Assembly: GCA_015143295.1 (NCBI GenBank)
Contig: CM026554.1
Location: 52,946,627 to 53,010,626 of the forward strand
Direction: 5' to 3'
From: Tetracentron sinense
Lineage: Eukaryota; Streptophyta; Magnoliopsida; Trochodendrales; Trochodendraceae
Length of the DNA stretch: 64,000 nt
Shown: positions 50,026 through 62,759 of the stretch, piece by piece
Layout: each line of letters begins with the position of its first letter
Numbering within the stretch: the first letter of the stretch is position 1
The notes under the pieces: generated by a model
Seen by the model: the letters and a program-made list of their open reading frames with translations, nothing else
The model's database searches: none
What the model was told of the DNA's origin: nothing
Position numbers and translations under genes: made by a program

Positions 50026-50203
50026 CTCGCGAAAGACACCATCCAACATGTGGTGAAAAACAAGAGAGAAGTCTTTCATTTTCTCTCTATGTTTCTGACT
50101 TTTCCCCACTTTGATATCTTTCCCCCTTTTTATCCCCATATGTCAGATGGTGTGTGTGGGTGCCCGAGCGTCCATCTCGGGCATCCACTAGAGATAATCC
50201 CAA
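50026..50203. mobile_element. MITE, family A copy 2
   Basis: Related to 2724-3001. The core TTTCTGACTTTTCCCCACTT matches GATTTTGACTTCTCCCCACT there, and the AGAGATAATCC end resembles AGAGACAATCC. The left end, ATTACCTCTCGCG, is more diverged. Located upstream of the divergent peroxidase and oleosin genes. Confidence 0.45.
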
Positions 50204-50839
50204 GTTTTAACCATTTCAAAATGCATAGATGATTTGTAGAAGGTGAGAGTAAGAGTCGAAGGTGAGAGTAAGAGTAAGGGTCGACTGAGAAAATAGGGTA
50301 GCACTCCTTTTTTTTTTCTTTTTCATCTGTTGGAGAAATCAACTGGCCTAACATGTGGTGCTTATTATGCATATACACCAAACACACACCAATAGAGGCA
50401 AGCATCGCTTCCGGGCCCACAAGAACTTACAAAACATATAATTTTGTCTTATGTGTCCCTCTAAAAGGGGCGCGTCATCAAAGCGAAATTGAAGGCGCAG
50501 CTAGCAACCCCCCTCCCCTCTGCTGGACTAATGCTTGACAGAGCTTTATGGGCCAAAACAGTTCAGGCTACGCCCCAATTAGAGATTGGCACCCGGGCCT
50601 GCTCGTTAGATTTGGGCTAGGTCTAAGCTCAACTTTGTACTACCAACTCGTTGGGCCTATACATCCATCCCAATTTAGGCCCACAGGTTGCCCAGCATGA
50701 AATTCTCACAATCACTTTTTCAGTTGATTTCTTGCACTCGTAAATTGGGGACTTTGGTTGCAAAGGCTATTACGCACCGGGCATACTATAGCTAGAGGTA
50801 GAGGGCACCCCACTACCGGACTAAGCATCAGATCTTAAT

Positions 50840-51010
50840 TGCATGTGAAAAGCAGCAATCTTCCACTAAACAACAGAAAATGTGGCAATAGATTCCTTCC
50901 AACTCCAGGCAAGCAAGGGAACTTGTTTCTCATGCAAGAGCCTTTAATCCTCAGCTTACAAACAAGTGTCCACGTATCCCCACGTGTCTACCCCTCCATC
51001 TCTTTAAATA
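50840..51010 (+). promoter_or_regulatory. Oleosin promoter with RY and G-box/ABRE motifs
   Basis: RY cores occur as TGCATG (50840-50845) and CATGCA (50931-50936). CCACGTGTC with a CACGTG core at 50981-50986 is a G-box/ABRE. A TATA-like TTTAAATA is at about 51004-51011, some 115 bp before the ATG. A (CT)n tract follows at about 51035-51064. RY plus ABRE is the standard seed-maturation promoter pattern (ABI3/FUS3/LEC2 and bZIP factors). Confidence 0.65.
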
Positions 51011-51030
51011 CACCCCTCCTCTCCCAGACA

Positions 51031-51067
<37 letters not shown>

Positions 51068-51125
51068 CTTTCTTAGCCTCTTTACAACCACTTGCAATTC
51101 CGCTTCAAAAATCCAGTTCTCAGCC

Positions 51126-51584
51126 ATGGCTGAACGTCCACACCAACCCCAACATGGCACTAACGGCATCAAGACTCTTTCACAAGAAAAGGGTCCTTCA
51201 GCTTCAAAAATAGTAGCCGTTGTGACCCTCTTTCCTGTAGGTGCTGTTCTACTCACCCTTGCCGGTTTGACCTTTGCAGGCTCACTGTTAGGTCTAGCCG
51301 TCACGACACCTCTCTTCGTGATTTTCAGCCCCGTTTTGGTCCCTGCAGCGATCACTATAGGCTTAGCAGTGACTGGGTTTGTCGCATCAGGAGCGTTTGG
51401 GCTCACTGCACTATCGTCGCTCTCATGGATGGTTAATTACTTGAGCGGAGCTCGTCGATCTGTGCCTGAGCAGTTGGACTATGCGAAACGGCGCATGTTA
51501 GAAGCTACGGGTCAAATGGGTCAGAAGACTAAGGAACTGGGGCAAGGGATACAGGGTAAGGCCCATGAAGGTGGGAAGACCTGA
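51126..51584 (+). CDS. Oleosin
   Basis: Structural protein of seed or pollen oil bodies; it coats triacylglycerol droplets from the ER and stops them fusing. It is a single exon of 152 residues. A hydrophilic N terminus (1-27) is followed by a long uninterrupted hydrophobic hairpin at about 28-97. The proline knot is clear: Pro62, Ser68-Pro69 and Pro73 in [12 protein letters not shown], exactly PX5SPX3P. The amphipathic C-terminal part ([20 protein letters not shown]) and its short length suggest the low-molecular-weight type. The ATG sits in GCCATGG context. The CT-rich 5' leader and RY/ABRE promoter fit strong expression in maturing seed. No intron or disruption is seen. Confidence 0.95.
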   Translation: MAERPHQPQHGTNGIKTLSQEKGPSASKIVAVVTLFPVGAVLLTLAGLTFAGSLLGLAVTTPLFVIFSPVLVPAAITIGLAVTGFVASGAFGLTALSSLSWMVNYLSGARRSVPEQLDYAKRRMLEATGQMGQKTKELGQGIQGKAHEGGKT

Positions 51585-54500
51585 GTTTTGAAAATGAAGG
51601 TGTTACTACTGGCCTTAATTTCTTGGGTGTTTTAACGGTCAAATACAAGAAAAGGCGGGAAATGGGGATGTGTTTGGTTTTTAACGGTCGTTTTATGGCC
51701 CCTAGTGCTTATATTTATAGGTGGCTATATTAGAGTCATATGTTGGTGATCATATAAGGAGATCAAAGGTAGTAACTAGTAAGTAGTAGAGAAACTAAGG
51801 GGGAAGGATTTTAGTGGTTGTTTTGTTTGTTTTTATATTCTAATAAGTTGCTTTGTTAGGTTTTAATTTCTATCTGGAGTGTCTTTTGTTATTTTTCATG
51901 CATGGTTTCTCTATGTTTCCAATGTAAACACATGCATGCATGCAGCCAGGCGATGGTCCAAGCATTTCTCCTGTTACAACTTACAACCCAGCCGTTCCTC
52001 TCTTTCGTCAGATTTCTCAGGATCCAAATGCAAGATACACGTGTCTGTCTTTCTCTTACAAGACAGTTAATGGAACGTGTCATTTCCTTGAACAAAATGA
52101 TTCGAATTCCAATTGTTTGACATTGGTAACCGACCCAAAACAGAAAGTGTGAGTTAAAAAGAACGTCTAGCTAACCATTACCCAAGGAAAAAATACATCC
52201 CTAAATAGTAAATACATCATAGTGTGTGGTGTTAATTTGTGTAATTACACTAATACCCTTAAACTTTTGGTTGCATAGTCTAAGTCTAATGTGCAGTCTT
52301 CATTGGTAAATGTCCCTTCTTACCACACATCAACTGTAATTAAGATTCGTGCAGTGTGTGTGGTATTTGAAGCTTGGCTAAGGTTACATTGCGTGATCTC
52401 ATGTGTTCATCTAGGATTCAATCTAGGATTCAACTTAATTCACTTGTTTATGTCATGTCGCATGTTAAAATTAAGCTATCATTGTTTATGTCATGTCGCA
52501 AGTTAAAATTAAGCTATCTCATATTTATCTTATCATAAGAAGTTGTGTTCTTTGGGTGTTAAAATTAGGCTATCTAATTTATCATAAGTTATTCTTTATC
52601 ATAAGTTAGAGTAACGCATAAATCTAAATTTGATTACTATTAAAAAATTTAAGAGTTAAAGTTGATCATGGATGTGCATCTCTAGTGTAAATGCCTCAAT
52701 GTGCCCAGCACCATTTATTAACCGAAGTCTCTTCTAATTGCCTCAGTGTGCCAAGCAGAAGCCCGCTCTTCATGTGCCCTGGCAAGTGTCATTGGAAGGA
52801 TTTCCCTTTGGCTTCAAAAGACCACAAATGCTTTCAATTTTTCCTAAATTTTAAGTTAGGTTGGCATTAAATATTGACCAACTAGAACTAGAAGGATACA
52901 CGTAGCATTGCTTTTGTTCGATTGCCAAGGTTTAGCTTCGGCAATTACCAACGCTATCTGATTGTTACTAACCTCCCTAACAAATAAGATATTTTTCTTT
53001 TGGGAAGACTCGAGTTTGAGTTTACCACTGTAGCGATTTAGAGTTTTTGCTTTTGCATTAACTTAATACCTAGCTATTTTATGGGTTTACTCTTACGGCA
53101 CCTCAGCTGTTACCCTAGCTCTACCAACTATCAAAAAATAACAATGATTTTATACTAATACGAGCACAAAAAAAAATAAGCGGTATTTAAAGGATCGAGG
53201 CAAGGATGCCTTCAACGGCTGTACCGAAAAAAACTTGTGGACCAAACCAAAATACCCACAAATGCAGCACAACCAGAAAGATAGGCATATTTTGATGTGC
53301 AGGTGTGAGAACCGATAGCGAAAACAGGAGGGGAGTGCCAAATTAGTGGAGGGCAACCAACGAGCGAAAACAGCCCGTTTAATTCTATTGATGTGTGGGT
53401 CGAATTTAACCCAATTAAGGGACAATTTAAACCAACACACTCGCAGTCAGTGATTAGCCAACATAGGTCTGCTGTGTATCTTACCACCGCATCCTTGTGT
53501 CCCTTTTAACACACCTTTAACCCCTTTAACCCTGCTTAAGCTTAACTAAATTACAGTTAGAGATTATTTTTCTAAAAAACAAAGTTGGATTACTTAACCC
53601 TAACCATAGTTGGTGAGTATTTTTTTTTTTTTGCTGGAGTTATCATGTACCTACATTAGTAATCTTGAATCGGTTAGGGTGTTAGGGGTTAGCATTGGGC
53701 AGGAGAGTTCTTGCAACTCATATCCGGTGAGTATTAAAAAGTGGGGTGTGGACCAATAAGGTCATGCATTTTGTTACATAGTAGAACAATAAGTTGAGCA
53801 TTTTCCATAAAAACAGATCATATTTCAAAAGGGGCAGTGATTAGCCTAGCATTTGACTTCTATGAACAAATGCAGTCAAATGCCGTGTCAATATGTCCCC
53901 TTTTAATATGGTAAAACTTAAGAAAATTATGGTTAATATATATATATTTTTTTAAACTAAGGTCAGATTGCTCAACCCTAAGAATGAGTGAATCTCAACA
54001 GTAGTTGATGAGTATTAAAAACGAGGGCATGAACCAATGACTGCACATTTGACTACATATATAGTCAAATGCGGCAACATTTCCCTATTTCAAGTTATAC
54101 TGACAGTATGACTCAACTAACAATTTCCATCAAAAAAATTTTATAGTAGCATTTAAACTTAAAAAAGAAATAATTAATTGTACTTATTAATTATTAATTT
54201 TATGATTTTGTTATGACACTCCAAAGCAGCCGATAATAAATGGGGCTATGAAACTAGATCTAAACTTGATCCACGCCTCCAAAACCTCAACCCTGACCAG
54301 CAAAAACTCCACTTACACGATGGAATTTTTTTTTTGGGAAAAAAAGAAAATACTCTAAACACTCAAAAGTAATGATTAACTAGTGGTTTAGGGTAGTATG
54401 ATATGCTGTGCTGAGTCTGATTAGGGAGATCCTAATATCAGGCTCCAAAAAGTGATGTGGGCTTGCAAGGGCTCCAAGTTCCAAAAAGAGACCGATCCTA

Positions 54501-57500
54501 ACAAATACACAGTCCATTTGGTTGTCTTAAAACTCAATTTTTGAGGAGATCATTTTCCTGTGACTCAAGGGTTTTAAGGTGCAGATCGGATCATAAACGG
54601 AGAAAAGGGAGAGGCAGTAGAGACACAGACACGACGGTTCTTTGCCCCAGTAGACATCCTAAATGACTGGCAGTAGGGACATTAGACGATGATTCTTTGC
54701 CCCTTTTTTACAACGGGACAATAGATAGGGGTGGTTATCAAACAAAGGTATGGGTGAAGAGCTTGAGCTCGTTCGTTTATTTAGTAAAGTCAAGCTAAAG
54801 CTTGATTTTTAAGCTCGTTAAGTTAACAAGTCAAGCTTGAACACACCCCTGCTCAGCTCGTTAAAAGCTCGGCTCAATTATATATATAATTAACCTATTA
54901 AAATATCTTAATATACTTACTTCATTTAAACTTTAAAGTTAAGTATATTTATTATACACTAGTAAAGAAAAAACTGTTGCCTAAGTTCCTCTTAGGTTGA
55001 AATTTTAAAGTAGCTGCCTAACCCAATTTTTGTTGGTGTAATTGGGCTAAATTCCTGCACACATAGTCACTTAGCAAATACAGACAGATAATAATGCAGT
55101 TAAATAAACAATTAATTATTTAATTAATTAAGGTAGAGAATCGCTTCGCTGAGAGGCGCTACAAGTGCGTCTTTCTTAAAGATAGTCGAAGCCTCCCATG
55201 CGCAAGGGATATGGCAGCTCTATCTCCGGGATACAACTTAGCTCGAATTCTCTCCGGTCTTCCCAATAAGTTTGCACTACTCGGTAGAAGACAGAGTACT
55301 GATCTTCCTTTAGGATGCCCTTCAAAATAAATATATAAATATATGTATATTCATTTAATTAAGGTTTGCCTAATTATCCAAGTGTCCTACAGCCCTATCG
55401 GATTTACAGTAAGAGATAATCTAATTAATTGGACAATATCCAAAATTACCATTTTACCCCTCAGGGTTTAAGAGTTAGGTCCACTCTGATTTGATCTAAT
55501 CTGTTTTAACTTATTCCAGAATAGGTCTGCACCTATTCTGTTTGGTTACAGATTCTGGTTCTGTCCAGAATCAAAACTACACAGAATTTATTTCTGGTTT
55601 GGCCAAAATCAATTCTGCCTTAAGTTCCGTTTGGTTACAGTTTTAAGTTAATCTATTTTAACTTAATCCGAGTCTGTTTGGTGACAAGATTATACTTAAT
55701 CTGATTTTATTAGTTTGAGTTCAGTATGGGTACAAGAACAAGCTTGTCCAGATTAATCCATTTCACAAGATACCCCTGATTGAGTCCATCATGTGAATAT
55801 GGTAAGATCACCCGAAATCGGATGGTTACCAAGATGGTTCTACCCATGTAGGACAGATCCACTATTCTACTCGATCTGGAATCTCAGATCGGGCAACCGA
55901 ACAGTATGGACGGTTGAGAAACCCGAATGCATTCTGCAACCTCATCAGGAACTGGACAAAACTGTCCATTTCCTGATATCCATAGATCTGGATCGATCAG
56001 GATAGTTTGCTGGGTCTGGTTCTGGGTTCTGGATAATGGGTCAGGGTCACCATCTTCTCCATCGAGCTCAAGGACCACCATTTGGGTCTGGATGCGAAGC
56101 ACAAAGTGCGCCTCATAGCGCCCAAACCCCTATGCCCGCACCACAACCGAGCCCGAGCCCGTGCCCGTGCGTGTGCGCTCGCTGCGAGCGCAGCTCGCGC
56201 ACCCTAGTTATCGTCTAAAGGAATTTGTGGGTCAAAGTCTACACCTCATACTTGGTTGTTGACAACTAAGCAACCAAGGGGATAAATAAACTCTTTAGAT
56301 TTTCTCTACTTTTCTGATGTGAGACTAAAGAACTAAGGGAAATGCACTTAAAGTGTGTTTTCTCTCTTTCAAGAGATTAAACACCAACCTGAACAAAAAT
56401 TAAAATTAATGGGGGGTTTTAGTCCATGATTAAAATCAAAACCCCGGATCCTAATGATCCGGTTTTTATTAATTTAAAACAATTTTTAAATCAAAAATCA
56501 ACAATTTCACAGTCAGGTGTGGTCTAGATGGCATCCCCATAATTATTTAAGGAGTTCTTAGTCTGTTTTGTCCCACACTTCCAATCTTCTTTTGTAATTT
56601 TGCTAAAGAATATATTTTTAAAAAAAAAGGTTTTGCAAATACTAGAGGCCACTATCTAACGATTGAAAGATCAACTATTATTCAGATAAAACTGCTAGTA
56701 TACAAAAGACAAGTGTAGATACTTGGCCTTCACCTGAGTGGGAGAGGGGATAATGACAACATAGTTTTTATAGATTACAGTCATTAGACTACAAAAGAAG
56801 AGAGGATTAAAAAACAAATTAAGAGAAGATGAAACAGACCTCACCAGGATAAATTCCATTTAAATCCAAACAGATAGTCATGAAGTACAGACGGAAAAAA
56901 ACAAGCCCTTAAATTGCAAATCCTCTTTAATTTATATTGAATAAGGTATATGTGAAGTGACAATTATATATATATATATATGATCTCTTTGTTTGCTATA
57001 TGATGCCTACAAATAGAAATGTGTTTATCAATCCAGACTTCTAAATGTTTCTACCCATTGGACCTACAGCCTCAAATCAATACCCTTCAGATCTAAAGGA
57101 ATTATCAATATACTTCGTGACGCACTGATTTTGGACAGTCTGCAATCCTTTTCTCTTTTCTTCTTTGTATTTCTTTGTTGGACATCGAGGATTTTGATTG
57201 GAAGGTTATTTCTTTTAAGAATGTCAAGAGAAGGATTTTGATTGGAAGGTTAGGGCATGACAGAAGGTGTATATATCCTGTTGTGCGGAGAAAATACAAT
57301 TCTATTGACAATCCCCCCTAAAGCTCTATTTAGAATTACTATTATATAAAAAACCTACAGAGATGTGGGAAGAATCTAAATGAAAGATGGTCAATCTAGA
57401 CCAATAAACATCAATACTATATGTGTACCTTCACTAACTAACAAACATGTAAGCCCAAAGAGAACAACTATTTTTCAATCTCCTCTTCATATTTTTCTCA

Positions 57501-57544
57501 AGTTTTTCAGCTTTCCCTCACAGAAACACACCCAGGCCACATCT
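51585..57544. other. Gene-free intergenic region with repeat remnants
   Basis: No gene is recognised over about 6 kb. Repeated words recur, such as GTTGGTGAGTATT/GTTGATGAGTATT with GGACCAATAAGG/GAACCAATGACT (53600-53780 and 53980-54070). A hAT-like start, TAGGGGTGGTTATCAAA, is at about 54726 with GAGCTTGAGCTCG words. At 55500-55700 GTTTGGTTACAG-type words recur. The 55080-56575 stretch, ending GTTTTGTCCCACA, looks like an LTR-type repeat read from its minus strand, but I found no TSD or second copy. Confidence 0.4.
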
Positions 57545-60500
57545 ATGGCTCCCCAAAACAACCTCCTCCTCCTCATCCTCCCCTTGTTCACAGCTCTCTT
57601 CACCAGAGCTCTTTCCTCCAATGTATTTGTCAAATCAAACCTTATGTATCCTTCTACTTGCACTGAGCACATCCAGACATGTAATTCCTACCTATACCAC
57701 ATCTCTAAAAGACACAATAGCGAACAAATCCCCTCCTTTTACTCTGTGAACACATCCCAAATCAAACACATAACCCATGGCACCAAACAAGACTACCTTG
57801 TACAAGTGCCTTGCACTTGCAAAGATGTCAACGGCACCAAAGGATACTTCTACGAGACCTCTTATAAAGTACAATCAGGTGATACATTTGTGAAAGTTAC
57901 GAGTGAGATTTATAGTGGGCAAGCTTGGGAGGTTGGAGAAGTGTTACTTGTTGCAGGAGATGTGATTCCTATACATCTTGTATGTGGGTGTCTGGAAGGA
58001 GATTCCCAGGTGGTGGTAACATACACAGTTCAAGAGGATGATACATTACTAGGGATTGCTAATCTGCTATCCACTGAATTAAGTCGGATAGAGAGTTTGA
58101 ATAGAAGATTGACTCAGAATCCAGGGTATATAGATGTTGGGTGGGTGCTGTTTGTGCCTATGGAGAAGAATGGAATTCGCCCCCCAAAGGAAGGTGAGTG
58201 TGATCGTTGTGTGAAAATCCACTATTTTCATTTTATGATTATTCCATCCTTTTTTTAAAAAATTCTATATGCTAATATCTCATTGAGTTTCAATATAAGT
58301 GATTTATGTGTATGTATCTCAACTTTAGTACATCTGTGCATGGCGTTAAGAGCCAGTGCACAATAATCGAGAAATAACCATGTAAATTTTTGTTCTGTAT
58401 CTTTTTATTTCTCTGTATATTAATATGTTCTTTTATTTTGATGAGAAATAGATAGGCAGAAGAACAGAATTCGCCCCCCAAAGGAAGGTGAGTGTGATCG
58501 TTGTGTGAAAATCCACTATTTTCATTTTATGATTATTCCATCCTTTTTTTTTTAAATCTATATGTTAATATCTCATTGAGTTTCAATATAAGTGATTATG
58601 TGTATGTATCTCAACTTTAGTACATGCCAGTGCATGATAATCAAGAAATAAGCATGTAAATTTTTGTTTTGTATCTTTTTATTTCTCTGTATATTAATAT
58701 GTTCTTTAATTTTGATGAGAAATAGATTGCTTAAACTCACATCTTCAAATTCTATTTTATTTTCTAGTGTTGATATTTTATGAAACTCATTACAGATCAC
58801 CTGCATCAATACTTTTATTTCAGGATCGATGAGAGAATTATGCCTTATTAATTTAAGAATTATTTACCGCTTCATGGTGTTCTCCTGTCCTACATTTCAA
58901 TCTCATATGTAGTGGTACCCACAAAAGAACAAATGCATGCACACATACATATGTACATACATAACGGCAATTGGATTCACATCAGCATGCAGATTATAAG
59001 ACATATGGATAGATTTAGATTCTATATAGATATTTTCCTGGTAAAGCACAAGCCAACTTCCCTTGCTTTGTTTTTTGATCCAAACCAGGAAAGAAGCACA
59101 AGTGGGAAATAACCCTTGGCATATTGTCAGCTGTGACTTTAGTTTCAATGGGCACCTTGATCATATTCCTTTTCAGAAAAAACAGAATCCGGAAGAACTC
59201 TGAGGAAGATCCAAAAGCTGTTACCAAGAGCCTGAGTGCCGAGAGAACTTCTTCCTTGCAGTGCCAATACCTCCATCGAGAAAACATTGAAGGTCAGACA
59301 AACTTCAATCGATTGTTCAAACAACTAAATTCTACACTATATGAGTCGGTAGTAATTTTAGCTAATCTAAATGTAATTTTTATCATAAATAATAGCTCAT
59401 TTGAAGTAAAATTGCATGGTATAACTAATCTAAATGTAATTTTTGTCATAATTAATAGCTCATTTGAAGTAAAATTGCATGGTACAGATGTGACGGGCTT
59501 TGAGTCAGAAAGACCAGTAATATTTAGTATAGAGGAGATTGAAGAGGCTACAAGTAACTTCGATGAAAGCAGGAAAATTGGAGAGGGTGGATATGGGAGA
59601 GTATATTTCGGTGTATTAAGAGAGCAGGTAGTATGACAGGTCCCATTGTTTCTAAAGTTTTCTTTATTCCTCTTGATTATTCTGAGCCATATTTGTATAC
59701 AACGCTTCTAAGAGGAGAACCATATGTACCTTATCTGAATAACAGGAAGTTGCAATTAAGAAGATGAAATCTAGCAAGTCCAAGGAGTTCTTTGCGGAGC
59801 TCAAGGTTTTATGCAAGATACATCACATAAATGTGGTAAGGAATCATCTTTGAACTACTGACCTCTTATGCGATGCTTAGCTCTAGAAAGATAAAATCTA
59901 TTAATCAAACCTATTTTGTAGGTGGAGCTACTGGGATATGCCAGTGGAAACGACCACCTCTTTTTGGTGTATGAGTATGTTCAGAATGGATCACTTAGTG
60001 ACCATCTTCATGATCCGTTACTAAAAGGTATTTAAACCATATGTGCACATACCTCTTAACTGGTGATGTTTTCTCATTGGTTCAATGACAGAATATAAGA
60101 CCTGGTGCTGAGGGTTCATCCATCAAGGAAGAAACTGCGTAATACATACTTTTCTGTTGATTTCCACAACAGGCCTCACAGTGGATTAGATCATATATAT
60201 TTTCAACAGTAGATAGGTCGTTCAAAAGATTTTGGACAAACCAACGAGAAAATCATCTTTTCAACCCCTCCATGTAAAATAACCCAATATATAAATTACT
60301 GTGACCAAAAAGGTATTAAATGAAAAATGTCAGTAAGAAGAAAAATTAGTAAAAGCACCACCGGGGGACTAAGGTTCTCTCCTTATCCAATAGGTGACCT
60401 GAGGGGACCCCTCTCAACCGCAAATGCTGATGCGCGTGAGCAAGCTTACCAGACAAACCCTACGCATTTCCAATTCACACAATATCCCTGAGCTAAATTG

Positions 60501-62359
60501 GATTATTATTTTTTCTTTCTTAAATAATTTATAGCTGAGAACCTCATTTGATAAGTCCATAGGATAGCAATTTAAACTTCAGCAAATTGTGTAAGCTTCT
60601 TACTCTAATACGTATTGAATTAGGTCACCAGCCTCTCTCTTGGACTGCAAGAGCTCAGATAGCAATCGATTCTGCAAGGGGTATTGAATATATTCATGAT
60701 CACACAAAGGCACGCTATGTGCACCGTGATATAAAGACGACTAACATTCTACTTGACGACGGACTCAGAGCAAAGGTATCTATAACAGGACTCTTTTCAT
60801 GTTGGGGTTGTGCTCTGCTGATATGTTCCTGACTAACGTATCTACTGGATCTACTATTTCATAGACAAGAACATCATCTACCCATATATTGATATATTCA
60901 TATAAATGATCTGTGGATAAAATAACTATGTTTGATTTCAACAAAGATATTTCAGTGTTGTCATTAAATATTTTTTCAACCAATCCTTGCCATGACTTGC
61001 ATAAAGTTGATAAGATCTCCGGCAAACCAGGTTCATGTACCAAAGAAGAAATTCAAATTCTCACAATCTCACCTAATTTATAACTTTGTTTGCATTAATT
61101 CTGAAGACAGATTCTTCTTACATTCAACAACACTTAACAGTTATACTGGTACTATTTTATCGTAGATTATTGAGATGACGTTTCTATTAAGAATGATATT
61201 AATATAGTTTCATTCTCTCCATATTCTGTTCATCCCTACTGTCAGTTTCTAGTACAAGATGAAAGGCTGTTTCTATAGATTGCAGATTTCGGACTAGCGA
61301 AGCTTGTTGAACGAACAAATGAAGAAGATCTTGTAGCAACATGCCTGGTTGGAACACCTGGTTACCTTCCTCCTGAGTAAGTTCTATGTTCTTATTTTGT
61401 TATAAACTCTACTCTTCTATGCAAAGCTACTTGACTAAAATATACATAAGAAAGGTGACAAATTTTCTATGGCATATCAAGAATTTTTTTCCCTGGTCGG
61501 TCAGTTGTATTCTTGATGTTCTATTTATTTTAAAGGTCAGTGCGCGAGCTACAGATGACCTCCAAAACCGATGTTTTTGCATTCGGAGTGGTTCTAGCGG
61601 AGCTGATAACCGGTCAACGTGCCCTCATCCGTGACAACCGGGAACCCAACAAGATGAAATCACTGACCTCAGTTGTAAGTCAAGTTCTCCATAATTTAAA
61701 GAATTCTTTGCTAGAATCTATGTTGAAAAACTCATTTCTCTGATGTGTAATTATACTGCCAATCCTGACTTAAGTACAGGTGTGTAGGTGTGACTCATAA
61801 CTCACATATATTATCATGGATCCATGGCAAACATCAACCTAATGGATGACAATAATCATTCAGTATATGCAACTAAATATATACATATATATATGTATAG
61901 TAGTGCACATGTTATTGATTGTGTCATTAAGACCCTTATGACCACGCCCCAATCACCCTCCGGAGGAATATCTGCTTCTAAAGAATCTTTCATACTATGC
62001 CCAATCCCAAAGTTAGTCCTATGCATATGACCAGCAACGAGAAAAATAAAAGCAATAGCTAAATGATGATGGGCCATTTCAGTCAGCCAAAAACTTTGCA
62101 TAATGAAGGCCATCTCTTCTCTAATATTTCTACGCATTATTTTCCAAAAAAATTATTTACTGATAAAAATGGTTGTTGAGTGTTAGTTTGTCATTTCATT
62201 TAAGTCATGATCGTGAGAAGTTTAAGAGCCAACTCATTTTCTTTTCAATAACATGGTCAGGTCTATGCAATATTCCGAGATGAAGCCTCCGAGACTGCTT
62301 TGGAGTCCATGGTAGATGGTAATCTCAGGGACAGCTACCCTATGGAGGAAATGTACAAG
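57545..62359 (+). CDS. LYK3: LysM receptor-like kinase, LYK3-type (3' end missing)
   Basis: Plasma-membrane receptor kinase of the LysM class, which senses chito-oligosaccharides or related glycans. Nine exons join in phase: 57545-58193, 59089-59292, 59488-59627, 59746-59835, 59922-60027, 60624-60775, 61279-61376, 61536-61674, 62261-62359, encoding 559 residues. The signal peptide is about 1-24. The LysM ectodomain has the typical Cys pairs (PCTCKD, CGCLEG). A transmembrane segment lies near 222-243 ([20 protein letters not shown]). The kinase has the glycine loop GEGGYGRV, catalytic Lys336 (VAIKK), HRD with Asp432 ([10 protein letters not shown]) and DFG at 450-452, so it looks catalytically complete. 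Homologues end with about 55 more residues (C-lobe end). No such exon follows 62359; a retrotransposon starts at 62760. Symbol by resemblance to Arabidopsis LYK3; the exact clade is uncertain. Confidence 0.85.
58161..58727. repeat. Tandem duplication over the LYK exon 1 / intron 1 junction
   Basis: Unit of about 294 bp: copy 1 at 58161-58454, copy 2 at 58455-58727. It starts at (A)GAAGAA..GAATTCGCCCCCC, so it duplicates the last coding bases of exon 1, the donor AAGGAAG-gtgagtg and about 260 bp of intron. Copy 2 has small deletions. Confidence 0.85.
59362..59487. repeat. 63-bp tandem duplication ending at the LYK exon 3 acceptor
   Basis: Copies at 59362-59424 and 59425-59487 differ at few positions. 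Copy 2 ends GGTACAG, the acceptor used for exon 3. Copy 1 ends GGTATAA and so has no AG at that point. Confidence 0.8.
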
Positions 62360-62759
62360 GTTAGTTCTATTACCATCATATATATCTAATCTGTCCATCT
62401 ATTTTTTATTATTCTATATGCATTTAAGAGTTGACACAGAGGAAATGAAACTGGGGAGGGGTAATGGACTAGCTGGTCAATTTTAAAAGCTTTTATAACA
62501 CTGGTACAATAATCTTTTTAAACCTCATTGATGAACAATATGGTATAATTGTCTGGATCTATGTACGCCTGAAATTCAATATAATTTCAACACATGTATG
62601 TGTATGCAGGAGTTTGGATCTTTTGTAGAGGCCTCCACAAGGATTCCATGAAGAAACCAGGAGAGTGCGACACGCATCCACTTGTGTAGGACAGTTTTGA
62701 AACAATACAAACTAAGAAGGGTGTTTTCGTGTCATAATTTTTGTGTTCTTTAGAAGTTA

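Noticed and set aside
50951-51406. 151-codon minus-strand frame
   Set aside because: It is antisense to the oleosin coding region and its CT-repeat leader.
55080-56580. Possible solo LTR ending TTTTGTCCCACA
   Set aside because: No opposite TG end with a matching TSD could be found, so it is only mentioned as repeat-like.
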